Shown one piece after another: positions 53,626-63,184 of a DNA stretch of 64,000 nt. The stretch is from Clostridiaceae bacterium. GTDB lineage: Bacteria; Bacillota; Clostridia; Saccharofermentanales; Saccharofermentanaceae. Position 1 is the first letter of the stretch. Every line of letters begins with the position of its first letter. The stretch covers positions 1 to 64,000 of the forward strand of contig DUPM01000003.1 in the NCBI GenBank assembly GCA_012838315.1. Reading direction: 5' to 3'. Made by a program: the position numbers and the translations under genes. A model generated the notes under the pieces. That model was not told the DNA's origin. It did not search any database and saw only the letters and a program-made list of their open reading frames with translations.

Positions 53626-53880
53626 TTCGTCCGTTTTGGTGGTCTTGATTGTGATGCAGTACTTGGCAAATAATTGCCGGTGGCTAATCTCTCTCAGTAA
53701 CGATTGATTCGCTCGTTTGAGGTATGTTGGATTACACCTGAATCGGGTCAATAATTTTCTGCAAAAAAACACACACAATAAAAATATTGTTTTTTTGATG
53801 GCATTTCGTAGAAATTGAAAGCATATGATGTTATATTAACAAGGTTACGGATCATTTATCTCAATTTTCGGAGGTTAAGA

Positions 53881-56661
53881 ATGAAAAATTCCCATTCAAT
53901 AAACAAGGACAAGGTTCTTCTTGAACTTGAGACAGATATTGACAAAGGCTTATCGCCACAAGAGGCACAGAGACGGCTGATGTCGTATGGCCTAAATCAG
54001 CTTGGAGAAGATGAGAAGGTACCGCTTTGGAAGCGATTCCTGTTGCAATTCGTGGACGCAATGGTACTCATTCTGATTGCAGCCGCAATTTTATCCGCTC
54101 TAATGGCTCTCAAGGAAGGTGGCCTTGAAGGTTGGATCGATGTCTTGGTCATTATGGCCATCGTTATGGTCAATGCTATTCTCGGAGTATATCAAGAAGG
54201 TAAAGCGGACCAGGCGCTTGCTGCGCTCAAAAAAATGAGTTCGCCGCAGACTAAAGTGGTCAGAGGCGGTGAAGTCAACTTAATTCCGTCTGAGCAGTTG
54301 GTTCCCGGCGATGTGGTCATGCTTGAAGCCGGAGACATGATCGCTGCAGACATTCGTCTGTATTGGCAACAGACATTGAAGGTGGATGAAGCTTCCTTGA
54401 CCGGTGAATCTGTTCCGGTCGAAAAAAGTCCGGATGTTGAGCTTTCTGAGGATACGGGAATTGGTGATCGCGAAAACATGCTTTATATGGGAACCGCAGT
54501 AACTTATGGTCGTGGAAAGGGCGTCGTGACGCTGACCGGAGTAAATTCTGAATTAGGTCAGATTGCGACAAGACTGAAGTCTATCGACAATGAACAAACA
54601 CCGTTGCAGAAAAATTTGAACAGCTTGGGGAAGGTATTGGGCATTATATGTCTGGTTGTATGTTTAGTCGTCTTTATCGTCGATGTGTTTTTTCAGAATA
54701 CGCCGTGGGAAGAAAGTTTGATGATTGCTATCAGTCTTGCGGTCGCTGCTATACCTGAAGGATTGGCCGCGGTTGTTACCATTGTATTGGCAATTGGAAT
54801 GACGCGCATGGCTGCGCGTAATGCGATTGTCAGAAAACTCTTAGCTGTAGAAACTCTGGGCTGTGTTGATGTCATTTGCTCGGATAAGACCGGAACCTTG
54901 ACGCAAAATGAGATGACTGTCAGGGCCATTTTTAACGGCAAAGATTTGTTTGACGTATCCGGCATCGGTTATGCGCCGGAAGGTGAAATCACAATGTCGA
55001 AGAGCGCTCCTGATGAAGATAGCGGGGCAGCGTATGACAAAGAGAATCCTGAGATCAGTCGACTGACGTTGTCTTCGGTTCTCTGCAACGATGCGATTAT
55101 TAAAATGTCAGAAGATGGGCGGTACACGTGCATTGGAGATCCGACAGAAGGTTCTCTTGTCGCCATGGCCGCAAAGGCCGGATATGACAGAGACCATGTC
55201 AATGCTCAATATAAAAGATTGACCGAGTTACCGTTTGATTCTGAACGCAAAATGATGACAACCTATCACGAAAATATTGAGGAAGGCGCCGTTGTTTCTT
55301 TTACCAAAGGTGCGCCGGACATTATTCTTGATCGATGCACTCGTTTTTTTGATGTCAACAAGGCGGTTGAGATGACCGATAAAGTGCGAACCGCAATTGT
55401 TGACATAAATCATGGGTTAGCAACACAAGCGCTCCGCGTGCTTGCTTTTGCATACCGTACGCATGATGTTTCGGTCGTTGCTGATTTTTCGCATGAGAAC
55501 GACCTCGTTTTTCTAGGGTTGGTCGGTATGATAGACCCGGCTCGGACGGAAGTTAAGGATGCCATTCGTGTTTGTAAAGATGCTGGTATTCGACCGGTGA
55601 TGATTACCGGAGATTACAAGGACACAGCGGTTGCGATAGCCAAGGATCTGGGAATGATTGGAGTAGACGACGTGAGCCTCTCCGGCACAGATCTCGACCG
55701 CATGACTGAAGAAGACTTGCTCGTCGCCTGTGAGAAGACCAGAGTCTATGCTCGCGTTTCTCCGGACCATAAAGTTCGCATCGTTAATGCGCTCAAGAAA
55801 AATCAGCACATTGCTTCTATGACCGGCGATGGTGTCAATGATGCGATGGCGTTGAAAAGCGCTGATATTGGTGTTGCGATGGGCATTACCGGAACCGAGG
55901 TGGCTAAAAATTCGGCAGACATGATTCTTACGGATGATAATTTTGCAACCATCGTCGATGCTGTCGAAGAAGGTCGTATCATTTATAGCAATATCAAGAA
56001 ATTCGTTGGATTTTTGTTGTCTTGTAACGTTGCTGAGATTTTGATTATTTTCTTTATTTCTTTGATTCCGGTCTCTTTCTTCAATAAAACGGGGACACCA
56101 TTGATCTCAGTTGCACCACTTACCGCAATCCAACTTCTCTGGTTGAATCTTGTGACAGATAGCTTTCCGGCCCTAGCATTGGGACGAGAAAAAGGTGAGC
56201 CCGGCATCATGAAGCAACCGCCTCGCAAAAAATCGGAGTCTATCATAAACAAAAAAATGAAACTCACTATTTTGGTTCAGAGTCTTGCAATCTTCGTTGC
56301 TGTGGCTGTTTCCTTTTTTGTGGCACTCAATGTGCTTTTTGTTAATAGTCCCGATCGCTTAGCACTTGCAAGGACCATGGCTTTCGCGACACTGATTATG
56401 GCTGAATTGTTTCGCGCATTCAGCGCGCGTTCTGAACTCGTTAGCGTTTTTAAATTGGGATTGTTCTCTAATCGCTCAATGAATATAGCGGTCACATTTT
56501 CTGCGATTATGATGATGTTGGTCATCTACGTTCCGGGCATGAACTCTGTGTTTAAAAATATGCCATTACCACTGGTTGCCTGGCTTCCGATTATCGGATT
56601 GGCAATTATTCCTTTTGTGGCCGGTGAAATTTATAAGGCAGTTAAAACGGGTAAAAAGTAG
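53881..56661 (+). CDS. Calcium-type P-type ATPase (P2A/PMCA-like)
   Basis: 926 aa from the ATG at 53881, which follows CGGAGG; a frame from 53815 adds 22 non-conserved residues. LTGESVPVEK, the phosphorylation motif SDKTGTLTQNEMTV with Asp335, FTKGAPD, and MTGDGVNDAMALK are complete. The calcium-site helices match SERCA: AAIPEGLAAVV (M4 Glu), FLLSCNVAEILIIF (M5 Asn and Glu) and LWLNLVTDSFPALALG (M6 Asn, Thr, Asp). It should pump calcium (perhaps manganese) out of the cell. It is a single gene. Confidence 0.93.
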   Translation: MKNSHSINKDKVLLELETDIDKGLSPQEAQRRLMSYGLNQLGEDEKVPLWKRFLLQFVDAMVLILIAAAILSALMALKEGGLEGWIDVLVIMAIVMVNAILGVYQEGKADQALAALKKMSSPQTKVVRGGEVNLIPSEQLVPGDVVMLEAGDMIAADIRLYWQQTLKVDEASLTGESVPVEKSPDVELSEDTGIGDRENMLYMGTAVTYGRGKGVVTLTGVNSELGQIATRLKSIDNEQTPLQKNLNSLGKVLGIICLVVCLVVFIVDVFFQNTPWEESLMIAISLAVAAIPEGLAAVVTIVLAIGMTRMAARNAIVRKLLAVETLGCVDVICSDKTGTLTQNEMTVRAIFNGKDLFDVSGIGYAPEGEITMSKSAPDEDSGAAYDKENPEISRLTLSSVLCNDAIIKMSEDGRYTCIGDPTEGSLVAMAAKAGYDRDHVNAQYKRLTELPFDSERKMMTTYHENIEEGAVVSFTKGAPDIILDRCTRFFDVNKAVEMTDKVRTAIVDINHGLATQALRVLAFAYRTHDVSVVADFSHENDLVFLGLVGMIDPARTEVKDAIRVCKDAGIRPVMITGDYKDTAVAIAKDLGMIGVDDVSLSGTDLDRMTEEDLLVACEKTRVYARVSPDHKVRIVNALKKNQHIASMTGDGVNDAMALKSADIGVAMGITGTEVAKNSADMILTDDNFATIVDAVEEGRIIYSNIKKFVGFLLSCNVAEILIIFFISLIPVSFFNKTGTPLISVAPLTAIQLLWLNLVTDSFPALALGREKGEPGIMKQPPRKKSESIINKKMKLTILVQSLAIFVAVAVSFFVALNVLFVNSPDRLALARTMAFATLIMAELFRAFSARSELVSVFKLGLFSNRSMNIAVTFSAIMMMLVIYVPGMNSVFKNMPLPLVAWLPIIGLAIIPFVAGEIYKAVKTGKK

Positions 56662-56682
56662 AAGTATATCTAATGCAAGGGC

Positions 56683-56711
56683 TTGCGCTAAGGTTAGCCC
56701 TATGATAGAAT
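56683..56711 (+). promoter_or_regulatory. Promoter of secG
   Basis: TTGCGC (56683-56688), 17 bp, TAGAAT (56706-56711), 45 bases before the ATG. The spacer contains CTAAGGTTAGCCC and GCTAA/TTAGC symmetry. Confidence 0.5.
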
Positions 56712-56755
56712 TTAACGGATTCATGGGGATCCATGTTTGAACGGAGGCAGAATTC

Positions 56756-57001
56756 ATGTTCACAATCATTGTAGCGGTTCTAGATATTATCGTCTGTATT
56801 GCTTTAGTCATTCTTGTCATTTTCCAAGAGGGTAATGATAAGGGCTTAGGTGTTATTGGCGGAGGTGCGGATACTTTTTTTGGCAAAGAAAAAGGCCGAA
56901 CGATGGACAATAAGCTCAAATTATTCACCACAGTTATCGCTATCGCATTTACGGTGTTGACGGTTCTTCTTTTTAGAATTTTGGCGGTGGGCGGTCTTTA
57001 A
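56756..57001 (+). CDS. secG: Preprotein translocase subunit SecG
   Basis: 81 aa with two membrane helices (about 4-22 and 56-76) and the glycine-rich cytoplasmic loop FQEGNDKGLGVIGGGADTFFGKEKGRTMD. It assists SecYE. ACGGAGG precedes the ATG. A strong terminator follows, so rnr is expressed separately. Confidence 0.94.
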   Translation: MFTIIVAVLDIIVCIALVILVIFQEGNDKGLGVIGGGADTFFGKEKGRTMDNKLKLFTTVIAIAFTVLTVLLFRILAVGGL

Positions 57002-57029
57002 TCGGCGATTACTTATCAGTTCATTGAAG

Positions 57030-57056
57030 CGACCGGCTTGTCCGGTCGTTTTTTTT
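57030..57056 (+). terminator. Terminator after secG
   Basis: CGACCGG (57030-57036), 5-base loop, CCGGTCG (57042-57048), then eight T. A textbook intrinsic terminator. Confidence 0.93.
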
Positions 57057-57142
57057 ATAAAAGGATTCTACATCGAGCAGAAATCTCTCGCCCGATACTC
57101 GAAATGGTGTAGAATGAAAGCAAAAGATAATGGAGCATAAAA

Positions 57143-59071
57143 ATGGCAAAAAGAGATAATAGGTCCGGTAAGAGACGAAACGGAAATCAAGCGAAATTCT
57201 CATCGCCGAAACGTGTTGTTAAGAAGCCGGCTAGAGTCTTCGAGCCCATAGACACATTGCCGCCGAAAGGGCCCGAGGCGCGATCAAACGAGTGCGTTGG
57301 AACGCTTCGACTCAACGGTTCGTTATATTTTGTTGAGCCGGATCCGGGCTATAATAATGCGCAGTATGGAAAAATATCGATTGCTCAAGAGCATCTCAAC
57401 GGCGCACCAATCGATATGAAGGTCATATGTGAAATTCTGAATCCAAAGGCACCGCCCGGGGAGTATACCGGTAAAATTTCTGAAGTCCTTGGTGACCCTG
57501 GAAGGCATGACGTAGCTATGCTTGGCATCATGCGTCAGTATGGACTCGCAACGTCGTTTCCGGATTCGGTTATGGCCTTTGCAGAAGATTTTCCGCTCAA
57601 TCCCGGAGCTGAGGATATTGAGCACTCCTTGTTGTCCGGTCGTAGGGACTTAAGAAGCCTCGCCACAATAACCATTGACGGTGAGGACGCAAAAGATCTT
57701 GATGATGCAATTTCGATTGAAAGGGTGCCCGGTAAAGGGTTCCGTCTTTGGGTCCATATTGCGGACGTATCACATTATGTTAAAGAGGGTTCGATTCTTG
57801 ATGAGGAAGCGGCGAAACGAGCCACAAGCGTATATTTGGTTGATCGTGTTGTACCGATGCTTCCGCCAAGATTGTCAAACGGCCTTTGCAGTCTAAATCC
57901 GAACGCACCGCGTTTCACGCTAACGGCTTCGATGCTTATCGATTATAACGGTACGGTGGTTGAAGGCGATGTTTTTGAGAGTATTATCAGTAGCGATATG
58001 CGGACGTCTTACAACGAGGTATATTCGCTTTTGTTTGATCCCGGTGAGTTGGAACGCTTGGAGCTGTTACGACCGATGCTCGAAGCGATGAAGGACCTGA
58101 TGGATATCTTAATTCGCAAGAGAAAGAATCGCGGAGCGATGGAGTTTTCTTTTCCGGAGACGCATGTTGATTTGGATGAACTCGGTAGACCGGTTAATGT
58201 TTTTCCATATCCCATCAACGAGGCGCATCGGATAATCGAAGAATTTATGATTGTTTGTAATGAGTTCGTTGCAGAGCGTTTTGAACGCATGAAAGCGCCA
58301 TTTATTTATCGTATCCATGAGGATCCGGATACAGAGAAAATCACAGAGTTTCTCGCGCTCGCGAAGTTGTTCGGCGCCGGCGGACATTTGAAGGGCAAGC
58401 CGACATCAAAGTTTTTGTCCGTGCTCATGGAGGGAATAAAAGACGAGCCATTTGCGCCTGCCTTGTCACAGGTTTTGCTCCGTTCCTTGGCCAAAGCCGT
58501 TTATTCCAAAGATAATGTCGGCCATTTCGGACTGAGTTCGGATAGTTATTGTCATTTTACATCGCCGATTCGTCGATACCCGGATCTTTATATTCATAGA
58601 ATTATTAAGAGTGTTCTTCACGAGGAAGCAAGGCTTTCGCATTTTTCTCGTTTGGTAGAAAATGTTGCATTGCATTGCTCAGAAATGGAGAGGAATGCGG
58701 TTGATGCCGAACGTGCATCCATTGACCTAAAAACAGCAGAATATATGGCCCAACATATCGGAGATGTTTTCGAAGGAATCGTTTCTGGCATGATATCTGG
58801 CGGGATATTTATCCGCCTTGACAGTAGCATTGAAGGGATGGCGGCATTTCGCGTCATGGATGACTACTACGAGTTCGACGAAAGGCGCCTTGAGGCCCGT
58901 GGAAAGAGAAGTGGAAATGCCATTCGAATTGGACAAAGGCTCAAAGTTCGGGTTGCAGCTGTGGACATTGCGATGCGCCGGATTGATTTTGAACCGCAAA
59001 TAGTGACAATAGAAAAAGGTCGCACTACAAAGAGCGACCCGAATAAGAAAACGAAAAGAAGACGAAAGTAA
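57143..59071 (+). CDS. rnr: Ribonuclease R
   Basis: 642 aa. Basic N-terminus (1-45), a cold-shock-type domain (about 50-135), the RNB catalytic core with TIDGEDAKDLDDAISIE whose aspartates bind magnesium, LWVHIADVSHYV and FTSPIRRYPDLYIHR, an S1 domain (about 560-625), and a basic tail. It lacks the N-terminal HTH domain of longer RNase R, which accounts for the short length. It degrades structured RNA from the 3' end. GGAG lies before the ATG. The usual smpB neighbour is absent here. Confidence 0.93.
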   Translation: MAKRDNRSGKRRNGNQAKFSSPKRVVKKPARVFEPIDTLPPKGPEARSNECVGTLRLNGSLYFVEPDPGYNNAQYGKISIAQEHLNGAPIDMKVICEILNPKAPPGEYTGKISEVLGDPGRHDVAMLGIMRQYGLATSFPDSVMAFAEDFPLNPGAEDIEHSLLSGRRDLRSLATITIDGEDAKDLDDAISIERVPGKGFRLWVHIADVSHYVKEGSILDEEAAKRATSVYLVDRVVPMLPPRLSNGLCSLNPNAPRFTLTASMLIDYNGTVVEGDVFESIISSDMRTSYNEVYSLLFDPGELERLELLRPMLEAMKDLMDILIRKRKNRGAMEFSFPETHVDLDELGRPVNVFPYPINEAHRIIEEFMIVCNEFVAERFERMKAPFIYRIHEDPDTEKITEFLALAKLFGAGGHLKGKPTSKFLSVLMEGIKDEPFAPALSQVLLRSLAKAVYSKDNVGHFGLSSDSYCHFTSPIRRYPDLYIHRIIKSVLHEEARLSHFSRLVENVALHCSEMERNAVDAERASIDLKTAEYMAQHIGDVFEGIVSGMISGGIFIRLDSSIEGMAAFRVMDDYYEFDERRLEARGKRSGNAIRIGQRLKVRVAAVDIAMRRIDFEPQIVTIEKGRTTKSDPNKKTKRRRK

Positions 59072-59078
59072 TATATCT

Positions 59079-59312
59079 TCAGTCTTTGATTCGATAAGGT
59101 TCAAGGGATTTGACCAAGTCATCGCATGTGTCACTGTGAATCTCGATGCTGATTGGGCGTTGCAGTTCAAGGCTGAAAATACCCATTATAGACTTTGCGT
59201 CCACAACGTATCTTCCTGAAGATAAATCGACATCGTATGGGAATGAATTGACGATATGAACAAAATCCTTTACATCTGTAATTGAGTTAAAGTGTACTGT
59301 AAATCGAACCAT
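59079..59312 (-). CDS. HPr-like protein without the phospho-histidine
   Basis: 77 aa from the Met at 59312, after GGAGGAATTG. The sequence fits the HPr fold: MVRFTVHFNSITDVKDF, then VDLSSGRYVVDAKSIMGIFSLELQRPISIEIH. The KSIMG Ser, equivalent to regulatory Ser46, is kept. The loop that should carry His15 (GIHARP) reads ITDVKD, with Asp at the His position. It cannot pass phosphate in the sugar PTS. It may act as a Crh-like regulator with CcpA if HPr kinase phosphorylates the Ser. It is opposite in strand to its neighbours. Confidence 0.8.
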   Translation of the reverse strand: MVRFTVHFNSITDVKDFVHIVNSFPYDVDLSSGRYVVDAKSIMGIFSLELQRPISIEIHSDTCDDLVKSLEPYRIKD

Positions 59313-59475
59313 TATCAATTCCTCCGACAATCGTATTGTGTCAAAATAAATCCTTACGAAATATTAGTTTATCACAGGGGAGCGTCATGTCAATTGACTC
59401 TTGTCGCATTTCGTGTGCATAATAGGGCGTCTTTCTTGTTAAAAAAACAAATTATTACTCAAATGAAGGAATACT

Positions 59476-60804
59476 ATGTTTAAACTATTCATACAAACAT
59501 TGGGCTGCAAAGTCAACAGCTACGAATCCGATGCGCTGGCTGAGTGTTTTCGAGCAAAGGGGTTCGAGTTAACTCATAATCAAGAGCAAGCAGATGTTTT
59601 TCTCATCAATACTTGCACGGTCACCGCTGAAGCGGATCGAAAATCCAGACAGATGATTCGAAGAGCCAAAAAAAGAGCACCTCATGCCGTCGTGGCAGCG
59701 ATGGGTTGCCAGGTTGAGATGAATAGCTCCACATGTGATGCTGATGTATACGTCGGAACCCAAAATCGGATAAAAATCGTAGATGAAGTTTTGTCTCTTT
59801 TGAATGAACGAACTCATTTTTCGAACACAACGATGACTAGGAACGCTATCGATCATAGAAGCTGCGATTATCAAGAGTATGGCCCTGTTATTGCTCAAGA
59901 TACGTCTAGAGCCCATATAAAGATACAGGATGGGTGTGATCGATTTTGCAGTTACTGCATCATTCCATATGCGCGCGGCAGATCTCGGAGTCGTAACTTC
60001 GACGATATAATTTCTGAAGCCCGGATGTTGAGTTCTTCGGGTTACCAAGAAGTCGTCATTACTGGAATCAACATTTGCGCATATGGCCTGGATTTCGAAA
60101 ACAATGCAATCGGGTTGTGCGATGTTGTAAAGGGTATAGCGGCGTGTGAAGGCATCCGCCGGATTCGACTGGGTTCGATGGAGCCGATGTATCTTAGTAA
60201 ATCAGTGGTTGAAGAGTTTGCTGAAATTGATAAACTTTGCAAGCATTTTCATATATCGCTTCAAAGCGGATCAGATCGCGTCCTTGAAGCGATGAATCGA
60301 CAATATGACTCCCGATTTTTCAAAGAACTTATTACCGAAATTAAGCGTTTAATACCGGATGCGTCCCTGACAACGGACATTATTGCTGGCTTTCCGAGCG
60401 AGACACCGGAGGAACATGAGCAGAGTCTTCAATTTGCTGCAGAGTGCTCATTTTCTAAGATACATGTTTTCCCTTATTCGTCCAGAAAAGGGACGCGTGC
60501 GGTGCAATTGACGCCCGTAGTTTTACCAGAAGTTATTAAATCGAGAACCGAAGATTTCTTGAAATTGGCGCAACTCGCCCATCAAGAATATGCGACATCG
60601 CGAATCGGGAAGTTGGAATCCGTTTTCGTCGAGTTTCGGGATAGAGAGGGTTTGCTTTCGGGCTATTCGGATGGCTATCTGCGAGTATATTTAAATTCGA
60701 GTGATACAAGGCTTGTTGAAAGTGTTGTTCGCGTGATTCCCGAGGCGCTTTATTTGGATGGTGTTATCGGACGGCTCGCGTCGACTGAATTTGTTAATAG
60801 TTAA
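59476..60804 (+). CDS. mtaB: tRNA t6A37 methylthiotransferase MtaB
   Basis: 442 aa. The N-terminal UPF0004 domain has TLGCKVNSYESDALAE, NTCTVTAEADRKSRQ and AAMGC, which bind one cluster. The radical-SAM triad CDRFCSYCIIP binds the second. A TRAM-like end follows. MtaB converts t6A37 to ms2t6A in tRNAs reading ANN codons. MtaB rather than MiaB is indicated by KVNSYES and the spacing. GAAGGAATACT precedes the ATG. Confidence 0.94.
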   Translation: MFKLFIQTLGCKVNSYESDALAECFRAKGFELTHNQEQADVFLINTCTVTAEADRKSRQMIRRAKKRAPHAVVAAMGCQVEMNSSTCDADVYVGTQNRIKIVDEVLSLLNERTHFSNTTMTRNAIDHRSCDYQEYGPVIAQDTSRAHIKIQDGCDRFCSYCIIPYARGRSRSRNFDDIISEARMLSSSGYQEVVITGINICAYGLDFENNAIGLCDVVKGIAACEGIRRIRLGSMEPMYLSKSVVEEFAEIDKLCKHFHISLQSGSDRVLEAMNRQYDSRFFKELITEIKRLIPDASLTTDIIAGFPSETPEEHEQSLQFAAECSFSKIHVFPYSSRKGTRAVQLTPVVLPEVIKSRTEDFLKLAQLAHQEYATSRIGKLESVFVEFRDREGLLSGYSDGYLRVYLNSSDTRLVESVVRVIPEALYLDGVIGRLASTEFVNS

Positions 60805-60923
60805 TATTTTATCTGTTCCAATCTTGTTATCATTTTTGAACGAAAGCATGTTACAATCTCAATAGAAAGATTTTTTTATAAAGTCTTTGAATTCAACACA
60901 TTCAATTCGCATCGGAGGTAATT

Positions 60924-61178
60924 ATGGTAGATTCCGAGACTGCTAGATTTTCATTTAATATGGACAAAACTGAAGATGTCAAGGAACTCATGACTTTCGT
61001 GTTATCGGCTCTTGAAGAGAAGGGCTATAATCCGATTAACCAGCTTGTCGGCTATTTTATGTCAGGCGACCCAACATACATCACGAACTATAAGGGCGCG
61101 CGTGGCATTATCCGAAGAATGGAAAGGGACGAGTTGCTTGAGGTTATTATCAGACAGTATTGTGAACGGCTCAAATGA
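60924..61178 (+). CDS. ireB: IreB-family regulatory phosphoprotein
   Basis: 84 aa. The family pattern MDKTEDVKELMTFVLSALEEKGYNPINQLVGYFMSGDPTYITNYKGARGIIRRMERDELLEVIIRQY is complete. In Enterococcus, IreB is phosphorylated by the PASTA kinase IreK and affects cephalosporin resistance. The two N-terminal threonines phosphorylated there are here replaced by a stretch with Ser and Thr (DSETARFS). CGGAGG precedes the ATG. It overlaps ruvX (ATGA). Confidence 0.93.
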   Translation: MVDSETARFSFNMDKTEDVKELMTFVLSALEEKGYNPINQLVGYFMSGDPTYITNYKGARGIIRRMERDELLEVIIRQYCERLK

Positions 61179-61615
61179 GTACAGTTGTCGGACGAGTCAT
61201 GGCAATAGACTACGGCACTCGACGTATCGGGGTGGCGTTAAGTGATCCTTTGCGCATGATTGCTCAGGGTTATGAGACCATTTCTTGGAATGGTGAAGAC
61301 ATTGATTTTGCCATGAATCGGCTTTTCGACATTATCTCTCAAAAGCAGGTGGTTGGTGTTGTGGTCGGACGACCACGCCGTACAGATGGCCAAGAGAGTA
61401 AGCTTCAAAGCGATATTGATATTTTTTCGCAAGCAATAACCGAAAAGACCGGGATAAGTGTTGTCTATTGGGATGAGAGATATACGACGGTCATTGCCAA
61501 CAGGCAAATGCAAGAAGTCCGTATATCGGGTGCGGATCGCAAGAAAGTGGTCGACAACATGGCGGCTCAAATTATCTTGCGAGAGTACCTTGAGAAAAAT
61601 CGCACGTCGCTATAA
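61175..61615 (+). CDS. ruvX: RuvX/YqgF resolvase-like nuclease
   Basis: 146 aa. MAIDYGTRRIGVALSDPLRMIAQGYETI and VVGRPRRTDG, VYWDERYTTVIANRQM, with the catalytic Asp, Glu and C-terminal DNMAAQIILREYL. This RNase H fold protein is thought to process pre-16S rRNA or Holliday junctions. It starts inside the ireB stop. Confidence 0.94.
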   Translation: MSTVVGRVMAIDYGTRRIGVALSDPLRMIAQGYETISWNGEDIDFAMNRLFDIISQKQVVGVVVGRPRRTDGQESKLQSDIDIFSQAITEKTGISVVYWDERYTTVIANRQMQEVRISGADRKKVVDNMAAQIILREYLEKNRTSL

Positions 61616-61676
61616 ATCATGTTATAATTAATACAATTTTGAAAACAGTGATACCGTGGGTGTCCGGGAGGTAAAT

Positions 61677-62009
61677 ATGACAATGGATAAAGAGTGCTGT
61701 GAAGGAATGGATCACGACGAGGCTTGCGGCTGTGAAGATCAGGCGTTAATTACGATGATCGACGCTGAGACCGGAGAAGAGTATACATTTGCAATCGTAG
61801 ATGATTTTCTTTTCAAGGAGAATGCATACTGTGTTTTGATGACGATTGACGAGGAAGAGCCTGAGTTGGTTATTACGAAGGTGGTCAACCTAGAAGACGG
61901 GCAAGAGGGTCTGATGAGCCTCGAAGAAGATGAAATGGAAGAAGTCTATAACGAATATGACCGTCTTTGCGAAGAGGCGGAAGTAGAAGATGAAGACGAC
62001 GAAGAGTAA
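61677..62009 (+). CDS. DUF1292 protein (YrzB-like)
   Basis: 110 aa from the ATG at 61677 after GGGAGG. It has DQALITMIDAETGEEYTFAIVDDFLFKENAYCVLMTIDEEEPELVITKVV, the DUF1292 core, between acidic ends (LEEDEMEEVYNEYDRLCEEAEVEDEDDEE). A Cys-rich start (CCEGMDHDEACGCED) may bind metal. Function unknown; it is usual downstream of ruvX in Firmicutes. It overlaps the next gene. Confidence 0.87.
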   Translation: MTMDKECCEGMDHDEACGCEDQALITMIDAETGEEYTFAIVDDFLFKENAYCVLMTIDEEEPELVITKVVNLEDGQEGLMSLEEDEMEEVYNEYDRLCEEAEVEDEDDEE

Positions 62010-62340
62010 GTCTAGGCCTGATGGTAAGAAAGTATTCTTGCCAAAGCTTAAAAAGACGGATGACGAATTGGCCGTAATTCGCGATGTGATTAGTCGACGC
62101 GTATATTATATGTCGATAATTGATACTTTCGTCATTGAGGGAAAAGAGTACATTGTAATGCACAACTATGCTCCGGATGACGGAAGCCATGCCGGGCCGG
62201 AATTAGTTATCATGAGGACTTCATTTACCGATAATGGAGAGCAACTTTTTTATTCGATACGCGATAAGTCCGAGTTAGATGCTGCTTTTGTGATATTTAT
62301 GAGGAGATTTTATTCCGCAGATGCGAGAAAGAAAGCATAA
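61990..62340 (+). CDS. Second DUF1292-like protein
   Basis: 116 aa. After a basic start (MKTTKSKSRPDGKKVFLPKLKKTD) comes YYMSIIDTFVIEGKEYIVMHNYAPDDGSHAGPELVIMRT, a match to the DUF1292 core of the previous protein. The ends differ in charge: basic here, acidic there. The start overlaps the previous gene by 20 bases and the end overlaps the next by 20. Function unknown. Confidence 0.75.
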   Translation: MKTTKSKSRPDGKKVFLPKLKKTDDELAVIRDVISRRVYYMSIIDTFVIEGKEYIVMHNYAPDDGSHAGPELVIMRTSFTDNGEQLFYSIRDKSELDAAFVIFMRRFYSADARKKA

Positions 62341-63184
62341 TTCAGTTCAGAGATCTTCTGCTTCGGATATTATATCCGCATTTACAGTGCCGCTCTTCGG
62401 AGCGGCACTCTATTACTCTATACAATTTTTAGTAATTGGCGCATTCGCAATATTTTCGGGACAAAATGTGACCCGTTACAGTGGCAGCATTTCGCTTGTG
62501 TACGGCTTTATCCTGGTACTCATATTAGGACTTGCGGTATATTTAACGAACAAGAAGCACCCTCAGCGGATTCCCTTTAAAAAAATATTGAAGCTTGATT
62601 TCGGCATAGGGACGTTTTTTGCATTGGGATTAATTGGCGTTTCGACACTTTACTATAATTTTATACAGTTTGTCGCTCAGTATGTTCCGAAAGTATCCGA
62701 GGCAGTCGAGGATTATGTTGAGATGGTTTCGATGCAAGGAGAATTATCTTTTCGCGAGACGATCTTGTTTAGCGTTGCGACGGTGGTATTGATTCCTGTC
62801 GTGGAGGAGTTTCTTTTTCGCGGGTTAATCCAAGGTGCTTATATGAAAGTCGTTCGGCCTATTCCGGCGATTATTTTATCTTCCCTTGTTTTCGGTATGA
62901 TTCATGTTCAGCCAATACAAGTTGGATACGCTTTCTTATGCGGATTGGCAATCGGAAGTATTTATTACTTGTCAGGTAATATATTAGTTGCGATCTTCGT
63001 GCATCTTGTTTTTAATTTCTTCGGATCAGCGGTTGTTTCGTTTTGGGGTGATCGGGTTATACTTATGTCTTGGCTCGAAAAAATTGAACTGATGTCAATC
63101 GGCATAGTGGCAGTTTCTCTTGTATACTATTACCGTAAGAAGAAATCAATTGTAAACGGAGCACAAAATGAGGCGGAATCGTAA
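62321..63184 (+). CDS. CPBP family intramembrane metalloprotease
   Basis: 287 aa, about seven helices. The Abi/CPBP motifs are EEFLFRG (motif 1, paired glutamates with Arg), FGMIHVQP (motif 2 His) and HLVFNF (motif 3). Members process prenylated proteins or peptides or act in immunity to bacteriocins; none can be chosen. The start overlaps the DUF1292-like gene and the end overlaps the next gene by 17 bases. Confidence 0.88.
   Translation: MRERKHNSVQRSSASDIISAFTVPLFGAALYYSIQFLVIGAFAIFSGQNVTRYSGSISLVYGFILVLILGLAVYLTNKKHPQRIPFKKILKLDFGIGTFFALGLIGVSTLYYNFIQFVAQYVPKVSEAVEDYVEMVSMQGELSFRETILFSVATVVLIPVVEEFLFRGLIQGAYMKVVRPIPAIILSSLVFGMIHVQPIQVGYAFLCGLAIGSIYYLSGNILVAIFVHLVFNFFGSAVVSFWGDRVILMSWLEKIELMSIGIVAVSLVYYYRKKKSIVNGAQNEAES

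Noticed and set aside
59018-59039. Hairpin GGTCGC/GCGACC as terminator of rnr
   Set aside because: It lies inside the coding sequence and no T run follows; likely chance.
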